NCBI GenBank assembly: GCA_028876385.1
Contig: JAGWSF010000098.1
Span: 1 to 64,000 of the forward strand
DNA: 64,000 bases
Direction: 5' to 3'
From: Acidobacteriota bacterium
GTDB lineage: Bacteria; Actinomycetota; Acidimicrobiia; Acidimicrobiales; Palsa-688
Shown: positions 47,006 to 57,692 of the stretch, piece by piece
How the letters are laid out: every line of letters begins with the position of its first letter
Position numbering within the stretch: the stretch's first letter is position 1
The notes under the pieces: model-generated
What the model was told of the DNA's origin: nothing
What the model saw: only the letters and a program-made list of their open reading frames with translations
Databases searched by the model: none
Program-made: the position numbers and the translations under genes

Positions 47006-47455
47006 TTACTGACCGGCGGCTTCGAGACGGGCCCGGGCCCACTTGAGGTCGATCTCGGCGACTCTGTCGGAGTCACCGGCGCCGGCCCCCGACGAGGCCC
47101 GGGTGGTGGCGTCGGCCTCGTCGGCGCGGGCCTGGGCCACGTCGATCTCCTCGGGGCGCTCGGCGATGTCGGCCAGCATGATGACGTGATTGTCCTTGAC
47201 CTCGACGAAGCCGCCGTGGACCGCGATCCTCACCTCCGGGCCGCTCGGCCCGTTGGCCACGGCACCGCCGGAACCGGTGACGGCGGGCTCCGGCGCGACG
47301 ATGCGCACCAGGCACGGGTCGAGCGCGCCGATGAACGGCTCATGCTCGGCCAGGAAGGCGATCTCGCCGTCCACCGACTTGCAGACGATCATCTCCGCCT
47401 GCCCGGCGAACAGCGTCGCCGACGGCGTGACCAGGTCGAATCCAGTCGTCGCCAT
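47006..47455 (-). CDS. atpC: ATP synthase F1 epsilon subunit
   Basis: Central-stalk epsilon subunit (149 aa). The N-terminal beta sandwich has FDLVTPSATLFAGQAEMIVCKSVDGEIAFLAEHEPFIGAL. A Gly/Ala-rich insertion of about 15 residues (around 55-70, EPAVTGSGGAVANGPSGP) precedes VRIAVHGGFVEVKDNHVIMLAD. The C-terminal helical hairpin is short. ATG 47455 starts 8 bp after atpD. Last gene of the atp operon. Confidence 0.93.
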   Translation of the reverse strand: MATTGFDLVTPSATLFAGQAEMIVCKSVDGEIAFLAEHEPFIGALDPCLVRIVAPEPAVTGSGGAVANGPSGPEVRIAVHGGFVEVKDNHVIMLADIAERPEEIDVAQARADEADATTRASSGAGAGDSDRVAEIDLKWARARLEAAGQ

Positions 47456-47463
47456 GAGGCGGC

Positions 47464-49918
<2,455 letters not shown>

Positions 49919-49929
49919 TCCCTACGACC

Positions 49930-51462
49930 TCAGCTGCCGCTGACGGATTCGCTGGGCGCGAACACCGCCTTGAAAGACTCGATGGCCTGACGCAGGGCCG
50001 CCTCGTCGGGAAGGGACTTGGTCTCGCGGATGGTGGTCAGCAGGTCGGCGTGGCTGGAACGGAAGTTCGAGATCAGCTCGGCCTCGAACCGACGCACGTC
50101 GCTCACGGCGATGTCGTCGACGTAGCCGTTGGTAGCGGCGAAGATCGACAGGACCTGCTCCTCGACGGGGACCGGCGAGTTCTGCGGCTGCTTGAGGATC
50201 TCGGTCAAGCGGTAACCCCGGTCGAGCTGGGCCTGCGACACTTTGTCCAGTTCCGAGCCGAAAGCGGCGAAGGCTTCGAGGTCGCGGAACTGGGCCAGAT
50301 CGGTCTTCAGCGTCCCCGCCACCGACCGCATGGCTTTGATCTGGGCCGAGCCGCCCACCCGCGACACCGAGATGCCGACGTTGATGGCCGGTCGTACGCC
50401 GGAATAGAACAGGTCCGACTCGAGGAACACCTGGCCGTCGGTGATGGAGATCACATTGGTCGGGATGTAGGCGGATACGTCCCCGGCCTTGGTCTCGATG
50501 ATGGGCAGAGCGGTGAGGGAACCGGCCCCTCTCTCGTTGGAGAGCTTGGCGGCCCGCTCCAGCAGCCGGCTGTGGAGGTAGAACACGTCGCCGGGGTAGG
50601 CCTCACGGCCCGGCGGACGGCGCAGCAGCAGGGACAGCTGACGGTACGAGTCGGCCTGCTTGGACAGGTCGTCGTAGACGATCAGGGCGTGCTCGCCGTT
50701 CTCCATCCAGTGCTGACCCATGGCGCAACCCGAGTAGGGCGCCAGATACTTGAACGGGGCGGGCTCCGATGCCGGCGCGTTGACCACCACCGTGTACTCC
50801 ATGGCCCCGTACTCCCGGAGGGTGTTCACCGTCTGGGCGACCGTGGAACCCTTCTGGCCGATGGCGACGTAGATGCACTTCACGCCGAGACCGCGCTGGT
50901 TGATGATGGTGTCGATGGCCACCGACGTCTTACCCGTCTTGCGGTCGCCGATGATCAACTCCCGCTGTCCGCGCCCGATCGGGGTCATGGCGTCGATGGC
51001 TTTGATACCGGTCTGCAGAGGCTCTTTCACCGGCTGGCGGTCGACGATGCCGGGGGCCTGCACCTCGAGCCGGCGCGACAGTTCGGTCACGATGGCTCCG
51101 AGGCCGTCCACGGGCTCGCCCAGCGGGTTCACCACCCGGCCGAGGAGCGCGTCGCCGACGGGAACCGAGAGGATGCGGCCGGTGGACTTGACCGCCTGGC
51201 CCTCCTCCAGCTTGTCCACCTCGCCGAGCACCACGGCGCCGATGGAGTCCTCGTCGAGGTTGAGGGCCAGGCCCAGCTGACCGCCCTCGAACTCGAGCAG
51301 CTCGTTGACCGCGGCGTGCGGGAGGCCGGTCACCCGGGCGATGCCGTCACCGACCTCCTGGATGCGGCCCACCTGCTCCATGGACACACCCGGGGTGAAC
51401 CCCGAGACGTTCCGCCGCAGGGCCTCGCCGATCTCATTGGCGTTGATCGTCAGTTCCGCCAT
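49930..51462 (-). CDS. atpA: ATP synthase F1 alpha subunit
   Basis: Non-catalytic nucleotide-binding subunit, 510 aa. Walker A is in [64 protein letters not shown] is a signature of the family. The ATG at 51462 overlaps the atpH stop by one base, with CAGGAGAG upstream. Confidence 0.97.
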   Translation of the reverse strand: MAELTINANEIGEALRRNVSGFTPGVSMEQVGRIQEVGDGIARVTGLPHAAVNELLEFEGGQLGLALNLDEDSIGAVVLGEVDKLEEGQAVKSTGRILSVPVGDALLGRVVNPLGEPVDGLGAIVTELSRRLEVQAPGIVDRQPVKEPLQTGIKAIDAMTPIGRGQRELIIGDRKTGKTSVAIDTIINQRGLGVKCIYVAIGQKGSTVAQTVNTLREYGAMEYTVVVNAPASEPAPFKYLAPYSGCAMGQHWMENGEHALIVYDDLSKQADSYRQLSLLLRRPPGREAYPGDVFYLHSRLLERAAKLSNERGAGSLTALPIIETKAGDVSAYIPTNVISITDGQVFLESDLFYSGVRPAINVGISVSRVGGSAQIKAMRSVAGTLKTDLAQFRDLEAFAAFGSELDKVSQAQLDRGYRLTEILKQPQNSPVPVEEQVLSIFAATNGYVDDIAVSDVRRFEAELISNFRSSHADLLTTIRETKSLPDEAALRQAIESFKAVFAPSESVSGS

Positions 51463-52394
51463 CAGTGGCGCTCTCCTGTCGTGATGTCGGCCTCGGGCAA
51501 CACGAGGCGCTCTTTGAGAAGGTCGAGTCGGTGGCGGGCGCTGCCGTCCACCACCGTGTCGCCGATGGTGGCGACGAAACCGGCCAGGACGCTCGGATCG
51601 ACCGTGACCCGAATGTCCACGTCGTGGCCGATGAGGCGACCCAGGGCACCGGCCAACTCGCGCTCCTGGGCCTCGTCGAGGGGAAGCGCCGAGCGGACGT
51701 CGGCCAGCCGCCGATTGGATTCACTGGCCACCCGGTCGATGACCGCGCCGAGGAGCTGCTCGAAGTCCCGCGGCCGGCCCACTTTGGTCAGATAGGTGGC
51801 GAGCAGCAGGCTGGCGGTGCGCGCTTTGCCAGCGAGCAGATCGTGAACCAGCCCGGCGCGGGCCTCCACCGGGAGATCGCGGTCGGACATGGCGGCCCGC
51901 AGCTCGGGTGAGCCGGCCACGATCCGAGAGAAACGGAACAGATCGTCTTCGATATCGGAAAGCTCGCGGGGGTCGCTGACCGTGTCCAGGATGGCCGAGG
52001 TGAATCCCTCGGCCCGCTCCTCGGCACCCTTGGCTCCGAGCACCACGTCGCCGACAGGGACCATGTCCCGGCGGGCGGCGTCGATGCGCTCGGCCAACCA
52101 CACGAAGTCGTCCACGGTGTCGCTGGCCCGGTCGGCCTGCAGGATGTAGTTGAGAAGCCGGAGGGTCCTCTCCCCGACCCGCCCGCCGAAAAGATCGGTG
52201 AGCAGACCCCGACGCGACGCCAACGGCACGTGGGCGTCCTTGAGAGCCCGGCTCAGATCCTCCGAACCGGACACCACCGCGTTGACGGCTTCCAGCTCGG
52301 AAGCGAGCTCGGTCCACTCGGACCGCCCTCGGTCGGCTGAGGCCGAGGAGAGCGCGAGAACCCCGTCGGTGTAGCCACGGATGCTCTGGCGCAC
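51462..52394 (-). CDS. atpH: ATP synthase F1 delta subunit with duplicated N-terminal domain
   Basis: Peripheral-stalk OSCP/delta subunit, 310 aa against about 180 in most bacteria. Two helical bundles follow each other: residues about 25-108 ([37 protein letters not shown]) and about 148-225 ([32 protein letters not shown]). The usual C-terminal domain follows ([49 protein letters not shown]). Streptomyces delta subunits show the same lengthening, and mycobacteria fuse this subunit to b. GTG 52394 directly abuts the atpF stop. Confidence 0.93.
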   Translation of the reverse strand: MRQSIRGYTDGVLALSSASADRGRSEWTELASELEAVNAVVSGSEDLSRALKDAHVPLASRRGLLTDLFGGRVGERTLRLLNYILQADRASDTVDDFVWLAERIDAARRDMVPVGDVVLGAKGAEERAEGFTSAILDTVSDPRELSDIEDDLFRFSRIVAGSPELRAAMSDRDLPVEARAGLVHDLLAGKARTASLLLATYLTKVGRPRDFEQLLGAVIDRVASESNRRLADVRSALPLDEAQERELAGALGRLIGHDVDIRVTVDPSVLAGFVATIGDTVVDGSARHRLDLLKERLVLPEADITTGERH

Positions 52395-52922
52395 CTACGC
52401 CTTCTCCGTGACCCCACCCGACGATGTCGCCAGCTGGTCGATGGTCCGATTGATGAAAGCGGCCTGAGCGGATCGGTCGATGCCCTCACCGATGACCTTC
52501 TCGGCGACGGCGATGGCCAGATCGGCGGCCTGCTGGCGCAGAGCCTCCTGGGCCCGACGGATCTGGCCGTCGATATCGGTACCCGCGTTCGTGACGATCC
52601 GCTCGTACTCGGCCTCGGCCTGCTGGCGCCGCTCGGTGCGGGACTGCTCGGCCATCTTGTGGGCCTCCTCGACGACGGCCCGAGCCTGGACCCGCGCCTC
52701 GCCGACGATGCGCTTGTATTCCTCTTCTGCCTCAGCCGAACGCCGCTTGGCCTCCTCTGCGTCGAGCAGCGCCTGGCGGATGGTCGCCTGGCGCTCCTCC
52801 ATCGGAGCCTGAATGCGGGGCAGGATGTACTTGCCCAGGATGAAGACGACGATGAGGAACGCCACCAACTCGACGATGAACGTCGCGTTGGGGACGAGGA
52901 AGTTCGACGATGCGACCAGCAC
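52395..52922 (-). CDS. atpF: ATP synthase F0 b subunit
   Basis: Peripheral stalk, 175 aa. One N-terminal membrane helix (FIVELVAFLIVVFILGKYILP) is followed by a long charged coiled coil (PMEERQATIRQALLDAEEAKRRSAEAEEEYKRIVGEAR...). The C-terminus contacts delta. GTG 52922 lies 6 bp after atpE. Separate from atpH, unlike the mycobacterial b-delta fusion. Confidence 0.95.
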   Translation of the reverse strand: MLVASSNFLVPNATFIVELVAFLIVVFILGKYILPRIQAPMEERQATIRQALLDAEEAKRRSAEAEEEYKRIVGEARVQARAVVEEAHKMAEQSRTERRQQAEAEYERIVTNAGTDIDGQIRRAQEALRQQAADLAIAVAEKVIGEGIDRSAQAAFINRTIDQLATSSGGVTEKA

Positions 52923-52928
52923 CGCCGC

Positions 52929-53189
52929 TTAGCCCTTGGCCAGAACGAATACGAACAGTGCGGCGAAGGCCAGGTTGATGAAGTACATGCCTTCCACCAG
53001 ACCCACGATGAGGAACATCGTGGTGTACAGGCGGCCCTGCACCTCCGGCTGGCGAGCGATGCCGGCGATGGTCTGGCTACCAGCCAAACCGTCACCCACA
53101 GCGGCGCCGATGGCCCCGCCTCCAAGCGCCAAACCGCCACCGGCGAAGGCGCCGGCCAGCTCGATGGCCTTCTGCGTGGTTGCTGCCAT
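52929..53189 (-). CDS. atpE: ATP synthase F0 c subunit
   Basis: Proteolipid of the rotor ring, 86 aa, two hydrophobic helices. The Gly-rich helix 1 [22 protein letters not shown] and the polar-loop RQPE are typical. The ion-carrying Glu lies in [23 protein letters not shown] do not see the extra polar residues (Gln in helix 1, Ser/Thr after Glu) used by sodium-type rings, so it is probably proton-driven. ATG 53189 has AGGAGAAAG upstream. Confidence 0.96.
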   Translation of the reverse strand: MAATTQKAIELAGAFAGGGLALGGGAIGAAVGDGLAGSQTIAGIARQPEVQGRLYTTMFLIVGLVEGMYFINLAFAALFVFVLAKG

Positions 53190-53214
53190 TGTCTCGCTTT
53201 CTCCTATCTCGGGA

Positions 53215-53940
53215 TCAGTGCCCGCCGTCTTCGGTGGCGAACTGGAAGTAAAGGATGGTGAGCAGGGCGAAGATGAACGCCTGGATCACCCCGATGAACA
53301 TGTCGAACAGCTTCCAGACCGGGGTGAAGATGATGCTCGCGGCCCAGAACCTGGGGATGAAGCTGATCAGAAGGGCGATCATGATGCCGCCCGAGAAGAG
53401 GTTGCCGAAGAGCCGCAAAGCCAACGTCAGCGGTTTGGCGATCTCCTCGATGATGTGCAGGGGGAACATGGCCACCGGCTTGCGGAAGAAGTGCTTGATG
53501 TACCCCCCGAACCCTCGCACCCGGATGCTCGCCGCATTGGTGAGCACGAAGACCACGATGGCCATGGCGTAGGTCAGGTTGACGTCTGCGGTGGGCGACG
53601 GGGCGTAGTCGGTGTTGTGGAAGAGGCCGGGCAGGATCTCGATCCAGTCGGCGACGAGCACCAACATGAATATGGCCACGGCCAGCGGAACCACGTTGCG
53701 GTACTTGGGGCCGAGGCTGCTGTCCACCTGATCCTGAACGGTGCCGACCACCGTCTCCCATACCAGCTGAAGCTTGCTCGGCACCCCGGCGGTGGCCTTG
53801 CGGGCCATGTAGAGCCCGGTGCCCAGGACCACCGCGCAGGCCACCGCGGTCGTATAGATGGTGTCGAGGTTCAGACCCCCACGGGTGATGTGGTCCCCGA
53901 CAGGGATATTGACGGCTACCAGGTGGGCGCCCTCAAGCAT
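53215..53940 (-). CDS. atpB: ATP synthase F0 a subunit
   Basis: Stator channel subunit, 241 aa, five to six membrane helices. The essential Arg is in [23 protein letters not shown]. The upstream part includes [48 protein letters not shown] 53940 overlaps the end of atpI by 8 nt. Confidence 0.95.
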   Translation of the reverse strand: MLEGAHLVAVNIPVGDHITRGGLNLDTIYTTAVACAVVLGTGLYMARKATAGVPSKLQLVWETVVGTVQDQVDSSLGPKYRNVVPLAVAIFMLVLVADWIEILPGLFHNTDYAPSPTADVNLTYAMAIVVFVLTNAASIRVRGFGGYIKHFFRKPVAMFPLHIIEEIAKPLTLALRLFGNLFSGGIMIALLISFIPRFWAASIIFTPVWKLFDMFIGVIQAFIFALLTILYFQFATEDGGH

Positions 53941-54373
53941 CGGCCACTGCCTCCTCGGTGAAGCCCCGCCTCTGGAACCGGATCAAAGCGACCACCGCGT
54001 TGCCCAGCATCGTCGCTTGAAAGAGGGCCAGTCCGCACACGACCCCCCAGCCGACGGGCTGCTCGAGGATGAGCAGGCCGATGGCGACCAGGGTGCACAG
54101 CCCGAGGCGCAGGGCCACGCTGCCGGCGAACGGCTTCCGGTTGACCACGCCGTCGGGCGTGGTGAAGCGCATGGCCGAGGACTGGAAGACCCTGTGGTTG
54201 AAGATGGCCAGCACCAGCCCCAGACCCAGACCGGGAACGAAGTAGGGCTGACCGATGAGCATGGCCGCCCCGGCCCCGAGCACGCCGAGGGCGATGGCGG
54301 TCAGGGCGGTGCGGCGCACCACTCGCTCGATCTCGCTGAGAGGGAAGGCTGTAAGCAAATTTAGCTCGCTCAA
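53933..54373 (-). CDS. atpI: ATP synthase I-like membrane protein
   Basis: Membrane protein of about 146 aa with four hydrophobic stretches (LTAIALGVLGAGAAMLIGQPYF, VPGLGLGLVLAIFNHRVF, LGLCTLVAIGLLILEQP, WGVVCGLALFQATMLGNAVVAL). It is at the AtpI position just before atpB; AtpI-family proteins help c-ring assembly or Mg uptake. The start is uncertain: TTG 54373 (MSELNLLTAF) is the furthest start codon after the stop, and no good ribosome binding site is visible. Confidence 0.75.
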   Translation of the reverse strand: MSELNLLTAFPLSEIERVVRRTALTAIALGVLGAGAAMLIGQPYFVPGLGLGLVLAIFNHRVFQSSAMRFTTPDGVVNRKPFAGSVALRLGLCTLVAIGLLILEQPVGWGVVCGLALFQATMLGNAVVALIRFQRRGFTEEAVADA

Positions 54374-54395
54374 AAACTGGTTTGCGGTGTAGGGG

Positions 54396-54425
54396 ATACT
54401 AGCTTGCGGAGCCGGAAAAGCTCAA
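54396..54425 (-). promoter_or_regulatory. promoter of the atp operon
   Basis: Minus strand TTGAGC (54425-54420), an 18-nt spacer and TAGTAT (54401-54396) make the best -35/-10 pair in the window. Transcription would begin near 54389, about 15 nt before the atpI start candidate. The -35 overlaps the atpZ stop codon. Confidence 0.6.
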
Positions 54426-54622
54426 AAGAAGCGCTTGACCTCATTCCTGGTGGCCAGGGCTCCGACGGTGATGCCGAGCACCAGCCCCACGAACAGGAAC
54501 AGGGGCAGAGTGCCGAGGGCCCGGTCGAGGAACCAGCCTCCGGCCAGCCCCGCCCCGAGGCAGATGGCGTTCATCAGCCCGAGGCCGGCGAACTCCATGA
54601 TGCTCGGACGCTTCTTCTCCAC
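54422..54622 (-). CDS. atpZ: AtpZ/AtpI-type small membrane protein
   Basis: 66-aa protein with two membrane helices (GLGLMNAICLGAGLAGGWFLD and LGTLPLFLFVGLVLGITVGALA). The central GGWFLDRALGTLPLFLFVGLVLG matches the AtpZ family, which sits at the head of atp operons. GTG 54622 lies 9 nt after TAGCCT (54637-54632). It has its own promoter and is separated from atpI by the atp promoter. Confidence 0.8.
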   Translation of the reverse strand: MEKKRPSIMEFAGLGLMNAICLGAGLAGGWFLDRALGTLPLFLFVGLVLGITVGALATRNEVKRFF

Positions 54623-54631
54623 GAACCGGAC

Positions 54632-54637
54632 AGGCTA
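54632..54637 (-). promoter_or_regulatory. -10 element, atpZ
   Basis: TAGCCT on the minus strand, 9 nt before GTG 54622. Confidence 0.4.
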
Positions 54638-54693
54638 CCGGGCCAGTCCGGTACACCGCCGAGGACGAGGAATCGTGACGCCGGCGTTTCGGG

Positions 54694-54710
54694 CATGTGA
54701 AAATCACGTG
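54694..54710. promoter_or_regulatory. 17-bp inverted repeat upstream of atpZ, operator candidate
   Basis: catgtga (54694-54700) and tcacgtg (54704-54710), separated by aaa, are complementary except for one G-T pair. It lies about 57 bp upstream of the atpZ -10, in the 150-bp gap between sua5 and atpZ. The spacing differs from the CRP site (TGTGA-N6-TCACA). Confidence 0.35.
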
Positions 54711-54772
54711 TCGAGCCAGCGGCACGCCCTGATCATCGCACGACCGGCGCGACCAGGCAAACCCGGCGACCC

Positions 54773-55402
54773 TCAGCCCGTCGCCAGCACCTCCATTATG
54801 CGGGCCCATTCGACGATCCCGGCGCGCAGGAGCTTGGGTACCTCCCCCGTGGCGTCCACCACCGTCGAAGGCCGACCGCTACAGGTACCGCCGTCGAGCA
54901 CGAGTTCCACCCCCACCAACTCGGCGGCGACGCGCCCGGCCTCGGTCAGAGGCGCCGTCCCGTGGCGGTGGGCGCTGGTCGTGGCGTAGGACCCGAACCC
55001 GGCGCACAGGGCGAGGGGTACCGGGTGGTCCGGGCAGCGCAAGGCGATGGTCGCGTCGTCCTCACCCAGATCGGCATCCAGGTCAGGTCTGCGGGGCAGC
55101 ACGATGGTGAGAGGTCCCGGCCAGAAGACCTCCATCAGCCGCTCGGCAGCCAGGGGGACGTTCGTGGTCAGCTGGCGCGCTTGCTGCCGCCCCGAGACGA
55201 ACACCGGCAGCTCGACGCTGCGGGGACGCCCCTTGACCAGGAACAGCCGGTCGGCGGCTCCCGAACGCCAAGGGTCGGCCGCCAGTCCGTAGACGGTGTC
55301 CGTGGGCACCCCGATGATGTCCCCCGACCGGAGGGCCTCGGCCGCCGTGGTGATGGCCGACGCCGGAGGCGGATCCCCCAAAGCGTCGATGACCACCGTC
55401 AT
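54773..55402 (-). CDS. L-threonylcarbamoyladenylate synthase (Sua5/YrdC/TsaC family)
   Basis: Makes threonylcarbamoyl-AMP for the t6A37 modification of ANN-decoding tRNAs. 209 aa, YrdC domain only. Motifs: AEALRSGDIIGVPTDTVYGLAADP, LFLVKGRPRSVELPVFVS, PGPLTIVLPRR, ALRCPDHPVPLALC and STVVDATGEVPKLLRAGIV. ATG 55402 overlaps the prmC stop (ATGA). Third gene of prfA-prmC-sua5. Confidence 0.94.
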   Translation of the reverse strand: MTVVIDALGDPPPASAITTAAEALRSGDIIGVPTDTVYGLAADPWRSGAADRLFLVKGRPRSVELPVFVSGRQQARQLTTNVPLAAERLMEVFWPGPLTIVLPRRPDLDADLGEDDATIALRCPDHPVPLALCAGFGSYATTSAHRHGTAPLTEAGRVAAELVGVELVLDGGTCSGRPSTVVDATGEVPKLLRAGIVEWARIMEVLATG

Positions 55403-56409
55403 CGCCGCGCCACCAGCGTCCGGGGCCTCCCCGCCAGATCGGCTCGCACCTCGGCCACGAAGCCCGCCTGACGGGCCAGGTGCTCGGCCTCGGGGGCCTG
55501 ATGGGGTGCCAGTTCGATCACCGCCGCGGCCCGCTCGGCCAGCCACTTGCCGGCCTCGGAAAAAATGGCCTCGATGGCCTCGGTACCCCGATGGCCGGCT
55601 TCCAACGCCATTCGTGGCTCCCAGTCGCGCACCTGCGGGTCCAGTTCGGCCATCTCGCCCGAGCTGACGTAGGGCGGGTTGGAGACCACCAAATCGATGT
55701 GACCGGCCAGCTCCGCCGGCAGGCCACCCCACCAGTCGCCCTCGACCACCCGCACCCGGGTGGCCGCCGAGCCGGCCAGGCCGGCCAGGTTGGCCCGGGC
55801 CACGGCGACCGCATCAGGGGAGCGATCGACGGCCCACACGTTCACGTGGGTTCGTTCGGCGGCCAGCGACAGAGCGATGGCCCCCGAGCCGGTGCCGAGA
55901 TCCACCACCGTCAGGCGCTCCCGCCCAGCGGCGGCGTTGGTGTCGAGGCGCTCCCGCCCGCCGGCGGCGTTGGTATCGGGGCGGCAGCCGGGATCGGTGT
56001 CGGGGCCGGGGTGGGGGCCGGGGCCGGGGCGTCGGCCGGGATCGGTGTCGGGGCCGGGGTGGGAGCCGGGGCCGGTCCTCAGGCGGTCGATCTCGGCCAA
56101 CGCCGCCTCGACCACCTGCTCGGTCTCGGGCCTCGGTATCAGTACCCGGCGGTCGACCATCAGGTCCAGGGTCCGGAACGACCACGAACCCAGCACGTAC
56201 TGGAGGGGCTCTCCGGCCAAGCGGCGCCGGAGCATCTCGGTCACTCGAAGCGCGGCCTTCTCCGGCACGGGGCCGCCGACTGCGGCAAGGCGTTCGCCCG
56301 AGGCCTCCTCGATCATCCATCGAGCCTCGCGGGCGTCGGGAAGGGCCGCCGCCACCGACCGGTGGAGCTCCTCCCACGTGAGCACCCTCGCCGAGGCCGG
56401 ACCTGTCAC
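55399..56409 (-). CDS. prmC: peptide chain release factor N5-glutamine methyltransferase
   Basis: Methylates the Gln of the GGQ motif in release factors, its neighbour's product. 336 aa, about 50 longer than usual. N-terminal helical domain (LTWEELHRSVAAAL, YVLGSWSFRTLDLMVDRRVLIPRPETEQVVE), then a repeat-built insertion (about 113-166), then the Rossmann methyltransferase with VVDLGTGSGAIALSLA and the NPPY motif in DLVVSNPPYVSSGEM. The insertion consists of two 16-residue and two 11-residue repeats. GTG 56409 overlaps the prfA stop (GTGA). Confidence 0.95.
   Translation of the reverse strand: MTGPASARVLTWEELHRSVAAALPDAREARWMIEEASGERLAAVGGPVPEKAALRVTEMLRRRLAGEPLQYVLGSWSFRTLDLMVDRRVLIPRPETEQVVEAALAEIDRLRTGPGSHPGPDTDPGRRPGPGPHPGPDTDPGCRPDTNAAGGRERLDTNAAAGRERLTVVDLGTGSGAIALSLAAERTHVNVWAVDRSPDAVAVARANLAGLAGSAATRVRVVEGDWWGGLPAELAGHIDLVVSNPPYVSSGEMAELDPQVRDWEPRMALEAGHRGTEAIEAIFSEAGKWLAERAAAVIELAPHQAPEAEHLARQAGFVAEVRADLAGRPRTLVARR
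55981..56076. repeat. 48-bp in-frame tandem repeat inside prmC, 2 copies
   Basis: Period-48 repeat encoding GPGSHPGPDTDPGRRP / GPGPHPGPDTDPGCRP. It is preceded on the coordinate axis by a 33-bp duplication (about 55915-55980) encoding DTNAAGGRERL / DTNAAAGRERL. Both preserve the reading frame. Confidence 0.85.
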
Positions 56410-57479
56410 ACGGGCACCTCGGCGGCTAGCTGCCGGGCCCTCTCGTCGGCCATGAGAGCATCGACTATCTCGTCGATCTCGCCGAGCATGATCTTGTCCA
56501 GCTTGTACAGGGTGAGGCCGATGCGGTGGTCGGTCACCCTGTTCTCCTTGTAGTTGTACGTACGGATCTTCTCCGACCGGCCCCCGCCTCCTACCTGGCT
56601 CCTGCGGGCATTCGACGCCTCAGCCGCATGCCGATCCTGTTCGGCCTTGAGCAAGCGGGCCCGCAACACCTGCATGGCTTTGGCCCGATTCTGGATCTGG
56701 CTCTTCTCGTCCTGCATGGCCACCACGATCCCCGTCGGAAGATGGGTTATGCGTACCGCCGAGTCGGTGGTGTTGACCGACTGGCCGCCCGGCCCGGTCG
56801 AGCGATAGACGTCGATCTTCAGATCCTTGTCCTCGATGTGCACGTCCACCTCCTCGGCCTCGGGCAGGACCGTCACGGTCGCGCTCGAGGTGTGGACCCG
56901 GCCCTGCGACTCTGTCACCGGAACCCGCTGGACTCGATGCGGGCCGCCCTCGGCCTTGAAGTGTGACCAGGCAGTGTCCCCCTTGACCATGAAAGTGATC
57001 TGGTTGAACCCGCCCATGTCCGAAGGATCGCTCCCGAGGATTTCGAATCCGAAACCCTTGCGCTCGGCGTAGCGGGAGTACATCTCGAACAGATCGCGAG
57101 CGAAGAGGTTGGCCTCCTCTCCCCCCTCGGCACCGCGAATCTCCACGATCACGTTCTTACCGTCGTTGGGATCCTTGGGCAGCAGAAGGACCTTCAGACG
57201 CTCGTCGAGCTCAGCCATACGCGCCTCGGCGGTGTCGATCTCGTGACGGATCATGTCCCGTTCCTCGCCCGCCGCGGCCTCGGCCAGCATCTCCCGGGCG
57301 GTGGACAGATCCTCCTCTGCCGCGCGGTATTCACGGAAAGCGGTCACCACCGGCTCCAGGTCGCGGTGACGGCGGGAAATCTCGCGAAGGCGCCGCTGGT
57401 CGCCCACCACCTCAGGATCCGAAAGCTGGATCAGCACGCCCTCGTACTCGCGTTCCAATCCTTCGAGGCGATCCAGCAC
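56406..57479 (-). CDS. prfA: peptide chain release factor 1
   Basis: Releases nascent chains at UAA and UAG. 357 aa. The codon-reading PVT tripeptide is in RVQRVPVTESQGRVHTS, and the catalytic GGQ in RSTGPGGQSVNTTDSAVRITHLPTG. Both domains are standard. GTG 57479 is chosen with TAGGCT 8 nt upstream. In most actinobacteria prfA follows rpmE closely; here more than 4 kb separates them. Confidence 0.96.
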   Translation of the reverse strand: MLDRLEGLEREYEGVLIQLSDPEVVGDQRRLREISRRHRDLEPVVTAFREYRAAEEDLSTAREMLAEAAAGEERDMIRHEIDTAEARMAELDERLKVLLLPKDPNDGKNVIVEIRGAEGGEEANLFARDLFEMYSRYAERKGFGFEILGSDPSDMGGFNQITFMVKGDTAWSHFKAEGGPHRVQRVPVTESQGRVHTSSATVTVLPEAEEVDVHIEDKDLKIDVYRSTGPGGQSVNTTDSAVRITHLPTGIVVAMQDEKSQIQNRAKAMQVLRARLLKAEQDRHAAEASNARRSQVGGGGRSEKIRTYNYKENRVTDHRIGLTLYKLDKIMLGEIDEIVDALMADERARQLAAEVPV

Positions 57480-57487
57480 GATGGATC

Positions 57488-57493
57488 AGCCTA
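57488..57493 (-). promoter_or_regulatory. -10 element, prfA-prmC-sua5
   Basis: TAGGCT on the minus strand, 8 nt before GTG 57479. Confidence 0.45.
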
Positions 57494-57501
57494 CCGGGGG
57501 C

Positions 57502-57528
57502 GACCCCCTCGACCCGGTCGAGGGGGTC
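57502..57528. promoter_or_regulatory. 27-bp perfect palindrome upstream of prfA
   Basis: gaccccctcgacc (57502-57514), one C, then ggtcgagggggtc (57516-57528). It lies 9 bp upstream of the prfA -10, over the -35 position, so it may be an operator; as RNA it would be a very stable hairpin. Confidence 0.5.
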
Positions 57529-57563
57529 GAGCGTGGTTCAAGGGGTCCAGTCCGATTGAGGGG

Positions 57564-57675
57564 CCGAGCCCGGTCGAGGGATCGGGCACCTGGGCGAAGG
57601 ACCGAGCCCGGTCGAGGGGGTCGGCACCTGGGCGAAGGACCGAGCCCGGTCGAGGGGGTCGGGCACCGGAGCGAG
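57564..57675. repeat. 38-bp tandem repeat, 3 copies, in a divergent promoter region
   Basis: Copies start at 57564, 57602 and 57640 with ccgagcccggtcgaggg...; the third diverges at its end. They fill the space between the prfA palindrome and the methyltransferase -10. Confidence 0.85.
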
Positions 57676-57680
57676 CGCCG

Positions 57681-57686
57681 TAGACT
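57681..57686 (+). promoter_or_regulatory. -10 element, methyltransferase gene
   Basis: TAGACT, 6 nt before GTG 57693. Confidence 0.5.
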
Positions 57687-57692
57687 CGCGCT

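Noticed and set aside
51462-52394. AtpH length caused by a frameshift or gene fusion with atpF
   Set aside because: atpF ends with its own stop directly before the atpH start, and the extra length is a second helical bundle similar to the first.
54694-54710. CRP/FNR site
   Set aside because: Half-sites are separated by 3 bp instead of the 6 expected for TGTGA-N6-TCACA, so no specific regulator is named.
57480-57692. Rho-independent terminator at the 27-bp palindrome
   Set aside because: No U-run on either side, and it lies upstream of both divergent genes, so there is no transcript for it to end.
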